Shown piece after piece: positions 1-5,796 of a DNA stretch of 5,796 nucleotides. Under the pieces are notes generated by a model. It was not told the origin of the DNA. It did not search any database and saw only the letters and a program-made list of their open reading frames with translations. Position 1 is the stretch's first letter; the number at the start of each line of letters is the position of its first letter. The position numbers and the translations under genes are program-made. This stretch comes from Acidimicrobiia bacterium (lineage in GTDB: Bacteria > Actinomycetota > Acidimicrobiia > Acidimicrobiales > Ilumatobacteraceae), in the NCBI GenBank assembly GCA_010025655.1, contig RGSV01000078.1:1-5796 (forward strand), in the 5' to 3' direction.

Positions 1-2654
1 CCTCGATGGTGGCGCTTTCCGACGATGCGTTGCGCGCCAAGACGGGGGAGTTCCGCTCGCGCATCGAGCGCGGTGAAGATCTCGACGATCTCATGGTCGA
101 AGCGTTTGCCGTTGTGCGTGAGGCGTCGAAGCGGGTCATCGGTCAGCGGCATTACGACGTGCAGTTGATGGGCGGCGCGGCCCTGCATGCGGGTTGGGTT
201 GCGGAAATGCGCACGGGCGAAGGCAAGACACTGGTCTCGACGCTGCCGGTCTATCTCAACGCACTCGGTGGCAAGGGTGTGCACTTGGTGACGGTCAACG
301 ACTATCTCGCGCGTCGCGACGCGGTGTGGATGGGTCAGATTCATCGGTGGCTCGGTCTGACCGTCGGCCTGGTGGTGCCCGGCGTGCGAACGTCGTCGGC
401 AGAAAAGCGCGCCGACTACGCGTGTGATCTCACGTACGGCACGAACAACGAGTTCGGCTTCGATTATCTGCGCGACAACATGGCGGCGACGGTTGCCGAC
501 AAGGTACAGCGCGGTCACAACTTCGCCATCGTCGACGAAGTCGACTCGATTCTCATTGACGAGGCGCGTACCCCGCTGATTATCTCTGGTCGTGTCGCCG
601 ACGCTGCGACGCTCTACTACAAGTTCGCATCAATCGTGCGCACGTTGGTGCGAGGTCAAGACTTCGACGTTGAAGAAGACAAGCGCATCGTGGTGCCAAC
701 TGAGTCGGGCATCAACAAGGTCGAAGCGCAACTCGGAATCGAAAACCTCTACGACGAGGTGCAGCGCAACCTCGTGCACCAGCTGCAGGTCGCATTGAAA
801 GCCGCCGTGCTGTATCACCGCGACAAGGACTACATCGTGCAAGACGGCGAAGTGAAGATCGTCGATGAATTCACCGGCCGCATCCTCGAAGGTCGTCGCT
901 GGAGCGAAGGCATCCACCAGGCCGTCGAAGCGAAAGAAGGCGTGCGCATCAAGGAAGAGAATCAGACGCTTGCCACCGTCACTCTGCAGAACTACTTCCG
1001 CATGTATTCGAAGCTGGCGGGAATGACCGGTACCGCACAAACTGAGGCCGCTGAACTGATGAACACCTACGGGCTGAATGTGGTGCCCATTCCCACCAAT
1101 CGTCCGATGGTGCGCGCCGATGAAGCCGACCTCATTTACAAGTCGGAGAATTCAAAGTTTCAAGCCGTCGTCGAAGACATCGCAAAGCGCCACGAAACCG
1201 GCCAGCCGGTGCTCGTCGGCACGGTGAGCGTCGAAAAGAGCGAGGTGCTCTCGCGCAAACTGCAACAGCGCGGCATCAAGCACGAAGTGCTCAATGCCAA
1301 GCAGCACACACGTGAAGCGGCAATCGTCGCTCAGGCGGGTCGCATCGGTTCTGTCACTGTCGCCACCAACATGGCGGGTCGAGGTGTCGACATCTTGCTT
1401 GGCGGCAACCCTGAAGGTCTCGCGCGCAGCCAGGTGCTGAAAGAGGGCCATCACGCCGACACGCTGCTCGATGAGTTCGCGCTACCGCTACCGCTCGAGG
1501 AGATGCCGATCGACTACATCACCGCCCGCCGCAAGGCACACGAGCGACTCGCCGAATTGGTTCGCGAGTTCAGCAAGGTGTGCAACGACGAGGGTGAAAA
1601 GGTGCGCGCTCTTGGCGGGCTCTACGTGCTCGGCACCGAACGTCACGAGAGCCGACGCATCGACAACCAGTTGCGCGGTCGCGCGGGTCGCCAGGGTGAC
1701 CCCGGCTCGAGTCGGTTCTACCTGAGTCTCGACGACGAACTCATGCGCCTGTTTGCCACTGGTGCGTTGTCGTGGGTGATGGGTCGGGCGCTGCCCGACG
1801 ACGAGGCGATCGAAGCCAAGATGGTTACCAAGGCGATTGAACGCGCACAAAACACCGTCGAACAGCGAAACGCAGAGATTCGCAAGAACGTGCTCAAGTA
1901 CGACGAGGTGATGAACGAACAGCGCAAGATCATCTACCAGCGTCGCGACCAGATTTTGTCGGGCAGCGACCTCAAGGCTGCCGCAATGGAATACCTCGCC
2001 GACGCCGTCGACTCGCTGATCGAGACCCACTGTGTGTCAGAAGCCGACGACGAGTGGGACATTGACGGCTTGGTCATTGAACTGCGGTCATTCTGGCCAC
2101 ACGGCATTGCCGCCGAATCACTCGCCGCGTGTTCGAGCACCGACGAGATGTACGACCTTGTCATGGCCGATGCTTCGGTGTATTACGAGAAGCGCGAAGC
2201 CGAACTCGGCGCCCCGACGATGCGTGAGATCGAGCGGCAGGTCATGTTGCGCATCATCGACCAACGCTGGCGCGAGCACCTCGAAGAGATGGATTATCTG
2301 CAAGAGGGCATCAACTTGCGTGCGATGGGTCAAAAAGATCCGCTCACCGAATGGCAGCGCGAGGGCTTCGAGATGTTCGGAGCACTGATGAAAGGCATCG
2401 CCCAAGACTTCGTCAAATACGTGATGCATGTGCAGGTCGTTCGCAACGACCAACCTGCCCAGCGTGTGCAAACGGTCAGCAATGTGCAAACAGTGGCGGG
2501 CGACACCGAGCGGGCACCGTCGCGCGACTCAGCCAGCAACCAGCCGAGCGGAACCGTGGTGAAACGTGCCGATGACTGGTCGAATACGCCCCGTAACGCG
2601 CCGTGCCCGTGCGGGTCGGGCAAGAAATACAAACTCTGTCACGGCCGCGGCTAA
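1..2654 (+). CDS. secA: SecA preprotein translocase ATPase (5' end outside window)
   Basis: SecA is the cytosolic/peripheral-membrane ATPase that drives unfolded preproteins through the SecYEG channel. The reading frame is already open at base 3 (codon tcg before the first ATG at 6), and comparison with E. coli SecA (Walker A lysine 108 there, residue 74 counted from the ATG at 6) implies about 34 N-terminal residues are missing, so that ATG is internal. Counting from it: Walker A TGEGKT at 70-75; Walker B DEVD at 177-180; preprotein cross-linking region roughly 190-335; GMTGTA at 339-344; second-motor motif NMAGRGVDI at 455-463; arginine-finger motif [17 protein letters not shown] at 555-571; helical scaffold/two-helix finger around 605-650 and 740-800; variable polar linker about 812-860; and a C-terminal zinc motif CxCx8CH (C867, C869, C878, H879). 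Expected full length is about 916 residues, normal for actinobacterial SecA. The segment 468-536 is longer than in E. coli, as in other Actinobacteria. prfB follows after 29 bases with no terminator. Identity is secure; SecA1-versus-SecA2 type is judged SecA1-like from the full domain set and zinc tail. Confidence 0.97.
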   Translation, partial: SMVALSDDALRAKTGEFRSRIERGEDLDDLMVEAFAVVREASKRVIGQRHYDVQLMGGAALHAGWVAEMRTGEGKTLVSTLPVYLNALGGKGVHLVTVNDYLARRDAVWMGQIHRWLGLTVGLVVPGVRTSSAEKRADYACDLTYGTNNEFGFDYLRDNMAATVADKVQRGHNFAIVDEVDSILIDEARTPLIISGRVADAATLYYKFASIVRTLVRGQDFDVEEDKRIVVPTESGINKVEAQLGIENLYDEVQRNLVHQLQVALKAAVLYHRDKDYIVQDGEVKIVDEFTGRILEGRRWSEGIHQAVEAKEGVRIKEENQTLATVTLQNYFRMYSKLAGMTGTAQTEAAELMNTYGLNVVPIPTNRPMVRADEADLIYKSENSKFQAVVEDIAKRHETGQPVLVGTVSVEKSEVLSRKLQQRGIKHEVLNAKQHTREAAIVAQAGRIGSVTVATNMAGRGVDILLGGNPEGLARSQVLKEGHHADTLLDEFALPLPLEEMPIDYITARRKAHERLAELVREFSKVCNDEGEKVRALGGLYVLGTERHESRRIDNQLRGRAGRQGDPGSSRFYLSLDDELMRLFATGALSWVMGRALPDDEAIEAKMVTKAIERAQNTVEQRNAEIRKNVLKYDEVMNEQRKIIYQRRDQILSGSDLKAAAMEYLADAVDSLIETHCVSEADDEWDIDGLVIELRSFWPHGIAAESLAACSSTDEMYDLVMADASVYYEKREAELGAPTMREIERQVMLRIIDQRWREHLEEMDYLQEGINLRAMGQKDPLTEWQREGFEMFGALMKGIAQDFVKYVMHVQVVRNDQPAQRVQTVSNVQTVAGDTERAPSRDSASNQPSGTVVKRADDWSNTPRNAPCPCGSGKKYKLCHGRG
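2466..2501 (+). repeat. Two 18-bp imperfect tandem units in the SecA linker
   Basis: Two adjacent in-frame 18-base units start with gtgcaaac(g/a)gt, matching at 9 of their first 10 bases before diverging. They encode VQTVSN and VQTVAG (residues 821-832 counted from the ATG at 6). A related unit, VQVVRN, lies at bases 2430-2447, so the hexapeptide pattern V-Q-x-V-x-N/G occurs three times on a six-residue period, with DQPAQR between the first and second. They sit in the variable linker between the helical scaffold and the zinc tail. This looks like a small local duplication in an unconstrained segment; no function is claimed. Confidence 0.45.
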
Positions 2655-2683
2655 GGCCGAGGGCGATCAGGCAGTTCACCACG

Positions 2684-3787
2684 ATGAGAGATTTCACCAC
2701 CGAAATCGCCGATGTCGCACGTCGCGTCGAAGAAGCCCGCGCATATCTCAAGATCGCCGTGTTGCGCGAGCGCTTGGTTGAACTCGAGACCGAAATCGCC
2801 AAACCTGATTTGTGGAACAACCAAGAGCACGCCAAGCGCGTCAACAGCGAGTACGCAGGCGTGAAGGGTGACCTCACCGAGTTTGACGGCATCGCCCGGT
2901 TGGTCGACGACGTGCAGGTCTTGCACGAGATGGCACGCGAGGCCGACGATGCATCGCAAGAACCAGAGATCGAGCAGTCGCTCGTACGCGCGCGGGCAGC
3001 ACTCGACGAAGTCGAGTTACGAAGTCTCTTCATTGGTGAGCACGATGAAGCTGACGCCATCGTGCAGATCAACGCCAAAGATGGTGGCATCGACGCCCAA
3101 GACTGGAGTGCGATGCTCCTGCGTATGTACACCCGCTGGGCCGAACGACGCAATCTCGCCGTCGAGATGGGCGACATCTCTGACGGAACCGAGGCCGGCA
3201 TCCTCTCGGCCGACTTCACCGTGCGCGGCAGATTCGCCTACGGCTTGCTCACCAGCGAGCGCGGCACGCACCGCTTGGTGCGCATCAGCCCGTTCGACAA
3301 CCAGGGTCGCCGCCAGACCAGTTTCGCCACGGTGCAGGTGTGGCCGGTGCTAGAGGAAGTCGATGTTGAGTTGAACGACGCCGACATTGAGATGGAGGTA
3401 TACCGCGCTTCGGGGGCGGGCGGTCAACACGTCAACAAGACGTCGTCAGCGGTGCGTCTCATCCACAAACCGACGGGTCTCGTCGCCGCATCACAGCAAG
3501 AGCGCAGTCAGCTGCAAAACCGTGAGCACGCATACAAGCGACTCAAGGCCATGGTTGCTGCGCGCGTCGAAGAAGAACGAGAAGCAGAACTTGCGCGCAT
3601 CGCCGGCAAGCAGGCGACGGTCGGGTGGGGCACGCAGATTCGCTCGTACGTCTTGCAGCCTTATCAAATGGTGAAGGATCTGCGCACCGATGTTGAGTCG
3701 GGTAACGTCACCGCGGTGCTCGACGGCGACCTCGATGAGTTCATGGAGGGCTATTTGCGCTGGCGGCGCACCGAGGCGGGTCAGTAG
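2684..3787 (+). CDS. prfB: Peptide chain release factor 2 (RF2)
   Basis: RF2 recognises UGA and UAA in the ribosomal A site and triggers hydrolysis of peptidyl-tRNA. The 367-residue product matches the usual RF2 length (365 in E. coli). The N-terminal helical domain occupies about 1-110. The RF2 signature GGIDAQDW is at 134-141, the stop-codon-reading tripeptide SPF at 202-204 (RF1 has a P-x-T tripeptide instead), and the catalytic GGQ at 246-248 within YRASGAGGQ. Alanine is at the position where E. coli K-12 has Thr246. The conserved GWGTQIRSYVL block is at 314-324. I chose the ATG at 2684 because family homology starts there; an in-frame ATG at 2603 would add 27 Arg/Gln-rich residues overlapping the secA tail and lacking RF2 character. 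Only a weak AGG (2669-2671) precedes the start. The internal CUU-UGA frameshift site typical of prfB is absent: the equivalent codons at 2747-2752 are ctc aag. The gene ends in TAG and abuts ftsE. Confidence 0.96.
   Translation: MRDFTTEIADVARRVEEARAYLKIAVLRERLVELETEIAKPDLWNNQEHAKRVNSEYAGVKGDLTEFDGIARLVDDVQVLHEMAREADDASQEPEIEQSLVRARAALDEVELRSLFIGEHDEADAIVQINAKDGGIDAQDWSAMLLRMYTRWAERRNLAVEMGDISDGTEAGILSADFTVRGRFAYGLLTSERGTHRLVRISPFDNQGRRQTSFATVQVWPVLEEVDVELNDADIEMEVYRASGAGGQHVNKTSSAVRLIHKPTGLVAASQQERSQLQNREHAYKRLKAMVAARVEEEREAELARIAGKQATVGWGTQIRSYVLQPYQMVKDLRTDVESGNVTAVLDGDLDEFMEGYLRWRRTEAGQ
3773..3780 (+). promoter_or_regulatory. Probable ribosome binding site for ftsE inside the prfB 3' end
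   Basis: The purine-rich stretch gaggcggg lies within the last codons of prfB, 7 bases before the ftsE ATG at its nearer end. The prfB stop (TAG, 3785-3787) directly touches the ftsE ATG (3788), so the site is covered by ribosomes finishing RF2. This arrangement suits termination-reinitiation coupling. The match to the Shine-Dalgarno consensus is partial. Confidence 0.45.
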
Positions 3788-4465
3788 ATGATTCGGCTCG
3801 ACGGTGTCACCAAGATCTATGGCGACGACACGGTTGCCGTCGATCAAGTGAGCTTCGAGGTGGCTAAGGGCGACTTCGTCTTCCTGGTGGGGCAGTCAGG
3901 GTCGGGCAAGTCGACGTTGCTGCGACTGATGAGCCGCGAAGAGATTGCTACCGAAGGAGACGTGTGGGTGGCAGGGCGCAACTTGTCAGAGATGGCCGCT
4001 TCGCGCGTGCCCTATCTACGTCGATCACTCGGCAATGTGTTTCAGGACTACAAACTGCTGCTCAACAAGACCGTCTTCGAAAACGTTGCGTTCGCCCTCG
4101 AAGTCATCGGCAAGCCTCGCCATGTGATTCGTGAGCAGGTGCCCATCGTGCTCGAGTTGGTCGGCCTTGCCGACAAGACCGAGCGATTTCCGAATCAGTT
4201 GTCGGGTGGTGAACAGCAACGCGTGTCGATTGCACGCGCGTTCGTCAACCGCCCGGTCATCTTGCTCGCCGATGAACCGACGGGCAACCTCGACCCAGCG
4301 ACGAGCGAAGGCATCATGTCACTCTTGGAGGAGATCAACGAGACCGGCACCACGGTGGTAATGGCGACTCACGACCATCGTGTGGTCAACACGATGCGCC
4401 GACGAGTGATTCAACTCGACCGCGGAGTCGTCGTGCGCGACCAAGAACGCGGGGTGTACGAATAA
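3788..4465 (+). CDS. ftsE: Cell division ATP-binding protein FtsE
   Basis: FtsE is the cytosolic nucleotide-binding subunit of the FtsEX complex, an ABC-transporter-like machine (type VII, mechanotransmission class) that couples ATP hydrolysis to activation of periplasmic or extracytoplasmic peptidoglycan hydrolases at the division site. All ABC ATPase motifs are present in the 225-residue product: aromatic A-loop Y11, Walker A GQSGSGKST at 35-43, Q-loop Q86 in VFQDYKLL, signature LSGGE at 138-142, Walker B VILLADEP at 157-164, D-loop NLD at 167-169 and H-loop H195. The VFQDYKLL segment and the C-terminal RDQERGVYE mark it as FtsE rather than a LolD/MacB-type ATPase; the latter ending is typical of actinobacterial FtsE. 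The ATG abuts the prfB stop with no gap, and its own TAA overlaps the ftsX ATG (TAATG). The adjacent ftsX confirms the assignment. Confidence 0.96.
   Translation: MIRLDGVTKIYGDDTVAVDQVSFEVAKGDFVFLVGQSGSGKSTLLRLMSREEIATEGDVWVAGRNLSEMAASRVPYLRRSLGNVFQDYKLLLNKTVFENVAFALEVIGKPRHVIREQVPIVLELVGLADKTERFPNQLSGGEQQRVSIARAFVNRPVILLADEPTGNLDPATSEGIMSLLEEINETGTTVVMATHDHRVVNTMRRRVIQLDRGVVVRDQERGVYE
4451..4456 (+). promoter_or_regulatory. Ribosome binding site for ftsX within ftsE
   Basis: The hexamer ggggtg, one base off the Shine-Dalgarno-like gaggtg, ends 8 bases before the ftsX ATG at 4465. It supports that start, which overlaps the ftsE stop in the sequence taatg. Position and overlap imply translational coupling that would help keep FtsE and FtsX in matched amounts. 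Confidence 0.55.
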
Positions 4466-5370
4466 TGCTTGCTCGCATCGAATACGCCCTGCGCGAAACG
4501 TGGGCGAGTTTCCGCCGCAACTTCACGCTCACGCTTGCCGCGGTGCTCACGTCTGCAATCGCGTTGTTGCTGGTCGGCGCAACCTTCCTCATTCAACGTG
4601 CATTCGAAAACTTGCTCGTGCAGTGGCGCGGCGACGTGGCGATGATCGTCTTCGTGCGCAGCGACGCCTCGCCCGAACAAGTTGCACTGATCGACAGCAC
4701 GTTGCGTGCGGCGCCGAGCGTGATTGACGTCGAGAAGATTCGTTATCTCGACAAGACCGAAAGCTATGCCGAAGCCCAGCGAATCTTCGCCGGCGACCCA
4801 GTGACGCTGAGCTTGTTGACGCCCGAGACCATCCCGACGCAGTTCAAGGTGGTGCCGATCACCGAAGATGCCGACTTGGTGCGCAGTCTGGCGGGGCAGT
4901 ACCGCACCTTGCCTGGCGTCGAGGCGGTCGCGCTCGCCGAGGACGAGTTTGAAGTGATCTCGACGCTGTCGCGATTCGTACGCACGGTCACGCTCATTAT
5001 GTCGCTCGTGTTGTTGGTGGTCGCCGTTGGTTTGATTTGGAACACCATTCGCACCGCGATGTTCGCTCGTCGGCGTGAAATCGAAGTGATGAAACTCGTT
5101 GGCGCTACCAACTGGTTCATTCGTGTTCCCTTCATGCTCGAGGGTCTCTTGCAGGGTCTCATCGGCGGCGTGGTGTCGTGCTTCGGAGTATGGGCGTTGA
5201 ACAGCGCGTGGACCAGTGGTGTCGCTACGTTTAAACCCGGCACGGGTATCTCAAGCTTGGTTGTGCCGAGCGGTTACCTCTCGGGTGTTGTCGTGATTCT
5301 GCTCGCGCTCGGCGCACTTGTCGGGGCCATCGGTTCGGCAATTGCCGCCTCGCGCTTCCTCGACGTGTAA
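4465..5370 (+). CDS. ftsX: Cell division protein FtsX, membrane subunit of FtsEX
   Basis: FtsX is the integral membrane partner of FtsE. It transmits ATPase-driven conformational change to cell-wall hydrolases or their activators (CwlO in Bacillus, RipC in Mycobacterium, EnvC in E. coli). The 301-residue product has the family layout: a short cytoplasmic N-terminus with basic/aromatic residues (ETWASFRRNF, 11-20), TM1 about 21-43, a large extracytoplasmic domain about 45-168, TM2 about 171-193, a cytoplasmic loop with RRREIEVMKLVGAT (202-215) that is the usual FtsE-coupling region, TM3 about 223-247, a second outer loop, and TM4 about 270-296. It ends in SRFLDV, a common FtsX tail. Length is normal. 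The start at 4465 is supported by the upstream ggggtg and by the FtsE overlap. A hydrolase partner is not encoded in the window. In many Actinobacteria smpB follows ftsX; here a crotonase does, after 4 bases. Confidence 0.95.
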   Translation: MLARIEYALRETWASFRRNFTLTLAAVLTSAIALLLVGATFLIQRAFENLLVQWRGDVAMIVFVRSDASPEQVALIDSTLRAAPSVIDVEKIRYLDKTESYAEAQRIFAGDPVTLSLLTPETIPTQFKVVPITEDADLVRSLAGQYRTLPGVEAVALAEDEFEVISTLSRFVRTVTLIMSLVLLVVAVGLIWNTIRTAMFARRREIEVMKLVGATNWFIRVPFMLEGLLQGLIGGVVSCFGVWALNSAWTSGVATFKPGTGISSLVVPSGYLSGVVVILLALGALVGAIGSAIAASRFLDV

Positions 5371-5374
5371 AGCC

Positions 5375-5796
5375 ATGAACGACTTCACTCAGATTCGCTA
5401 CACGGTCGCTGGTGGAGTCGCAACCGTCACGTTGCACCGCCCCGAGAAGATGAACGCTTTCACCGGCGTAATGATGAACGAGTTGCTGGCAGTGTTCGAC
5501 GAAATCGACGCCGACGACGCGGTGCGCGCGGTGATCGTGACAGGTGAGGGTCGTGCATTCTGTGCAGGCGCCGACCTGTCGGGTGGAGCCAAGACGTTTG
5601 ATGACGGTGACTGGTCGAGCCCAACCGATGAGCGCACGCGCCGTGACGGTGGCGGGCGCGTCACCCTGCGCATTTTCGACTGCAAAAAGCCAGTGATCGC
5701 CGCCATCAACGGTGCAGCAGTCGGTGTCGGCGCCACGATGACGCTGCCGATGGATGTGCGCCTGGCATCCACCTCAGCGCGCATCGGGTTCGTCTT
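5375..5796 (+). CDS. Enoyl-CoA hydratase/isomerase (crotonase) family protein, 3' end outside window
   Basis: The frame from the ATG at 5375 stays open to the right edge, giving 140 complete codons and two further bases. The product is a crotonase-fold protein, a family that acts on acyl-CoA thioesters (hydration, isomerisation, dehalogenation and others) and stabilises an enolate with an oxyanion hole. Visible family features: the opening beta strands with GGVATVTLHRPEKMNAF at 13-29; GRAFCAGADLSGG at 59-71, whose backbone amides around 64-66 form half of the oxyanion hole; and KPVIAAINGAAVGVGATMTL at 105-124, holding the other half around 117-119. Aligned to rat enoyl-CoA hydratase, the position of catalytic Glu144 is Thr121 here; the Glu164 position lies beyond the window. 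A short insertion rich in Asp, Gly and Arg (about 72-95) follows the first oxyanion loop. The start sits 4 bases after the ftsX stop without a clear Shine-Dalgarno, suggesting coupled translation. Family is confident; substrate and exact reaction are unknown. Confidence 0.88.
   Translation, partial: MNDFTQIRYTVAGGVATVTLHRPEKMNAFTGVMMNELLAVFDEIDADDAVRAVIVTGEGRAFCAGADLSGGAKTFDDGDWSSPTDERTRRDGGGRVTLRIFDCKKPVIAAINGAAVGVGATMTLPMDVRLASTSARIGFV

Noticed and set aside
6..8. ATG near the left edge as the true secA start
   Set aside because: The frame stays open to the window edge and SecA homologues have about 34 more residues upstream.
1488..2030. Antisense ORF of 180 codons within secA
   Set aside because: It lies fully opposite conserved SecA motor and scaffold codons and has no family features.
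2603..2683. 27-residue N-terminal extension of RF2 from an upstream ATG
   Set aside because: It overlaps the secA zinc-tail codons and has an Arg/Gln-rich composition unlike RF2, while family similarity and normal length begin at the ATG at 2684.
2655..2683. Promoter or terminator in the secA-prfB gap
   Set aside because: The 29 bases hold no hairpin with a T-run and no recognisable -35/-10 pair.
2881..2887. gtttgac resembling the prfB frameshift heptamer
   Set aside because: It lies about 65 codons into the gene, is read in frame as gag ttt gac with no stop, and the frame does not change there.
2476..3219. Antisense ORF of 247 codons across the secA-prfB junction
   Set aside because: Its translation is low-complexity Ser/Arg-rich sequence without recognisable motifs, it spans two genes clearly coding on the other strand, and it is the expected shadow of G/C-biased third positions.
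5398..5784. Antisense ORF of 128 codons opposite the last gene
   Set aside because: The + strand frame has unmistakable crotonase motifs; the antisense product has none.

Overview
This window is a compact run of five genes, all on the + strand: secA (its first residues lie before the window), prfB, ftsE, ftsX, and the start of a crotonase-family gene that runs off the right edge. Coding density is almost complete. The largest gap is 29 bases between secA and prfB; prfB and ftsE abut, ftsE and ftsX overlap by one base, and ftsX is followed 4 bases later by the crotonase. I see no terminator, internal promoter, tRNA, CRISPR array or mobile element, so the simplest reading is one co-transcribed, partly translationally coupled operon.

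The DNA is GC-rich (roughly 60% by eye) with strong G/C preference at third codon positions, which also explains the long spurious antisense ORFs. Several features fit an actinobacterium (Actinomycetota), possibly outside the classical Streptomyces/Mycobacterium groups, for example Acidimicrobiia: the FtsE C-terminus of the RDQ-x-RGVY type, the enlarged SecA segment before the [11 protein letters not shown] region, and an uninterrupted prfB next to ftsEX. The phylum is a moderately confident inference; the class is a guess.

Region by region: 1-2654 encodes the SecA preprotein translocase ATPase, complete except for about 34 N-terminal residues and ending in a zinc-binding CxCx8CH tail. 2684-3787 encodes peptide chain release factor 2 with SPF and GGQ motifs and no programmed frameshift. 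3788-4465 and 4465-5370 encode the FtsE ATPase and FtsX membrane subunit of the divisome ABC-like complex. 5375-5796 encodes the first 140 residues of an enoyl-CoA hydratase/isomerase-like protein whose first catalytic glutamate position appears to be threonine.

Functionally the operon joins protein export (SecA), translation termination (RF2) and control of peptidoglycan hydrolysis at division (FtsEX). The secA-prfB-ftsE-ftsX order resembles that of Bacillus relatives (there with cccB inserted). I find no previously undescribed system. The points most worth a second look are the altered active-site position and location of the crotonase, and the release-factor gene that lacks the frameshift switch and ends in UAG, a codon RF2 does not read.
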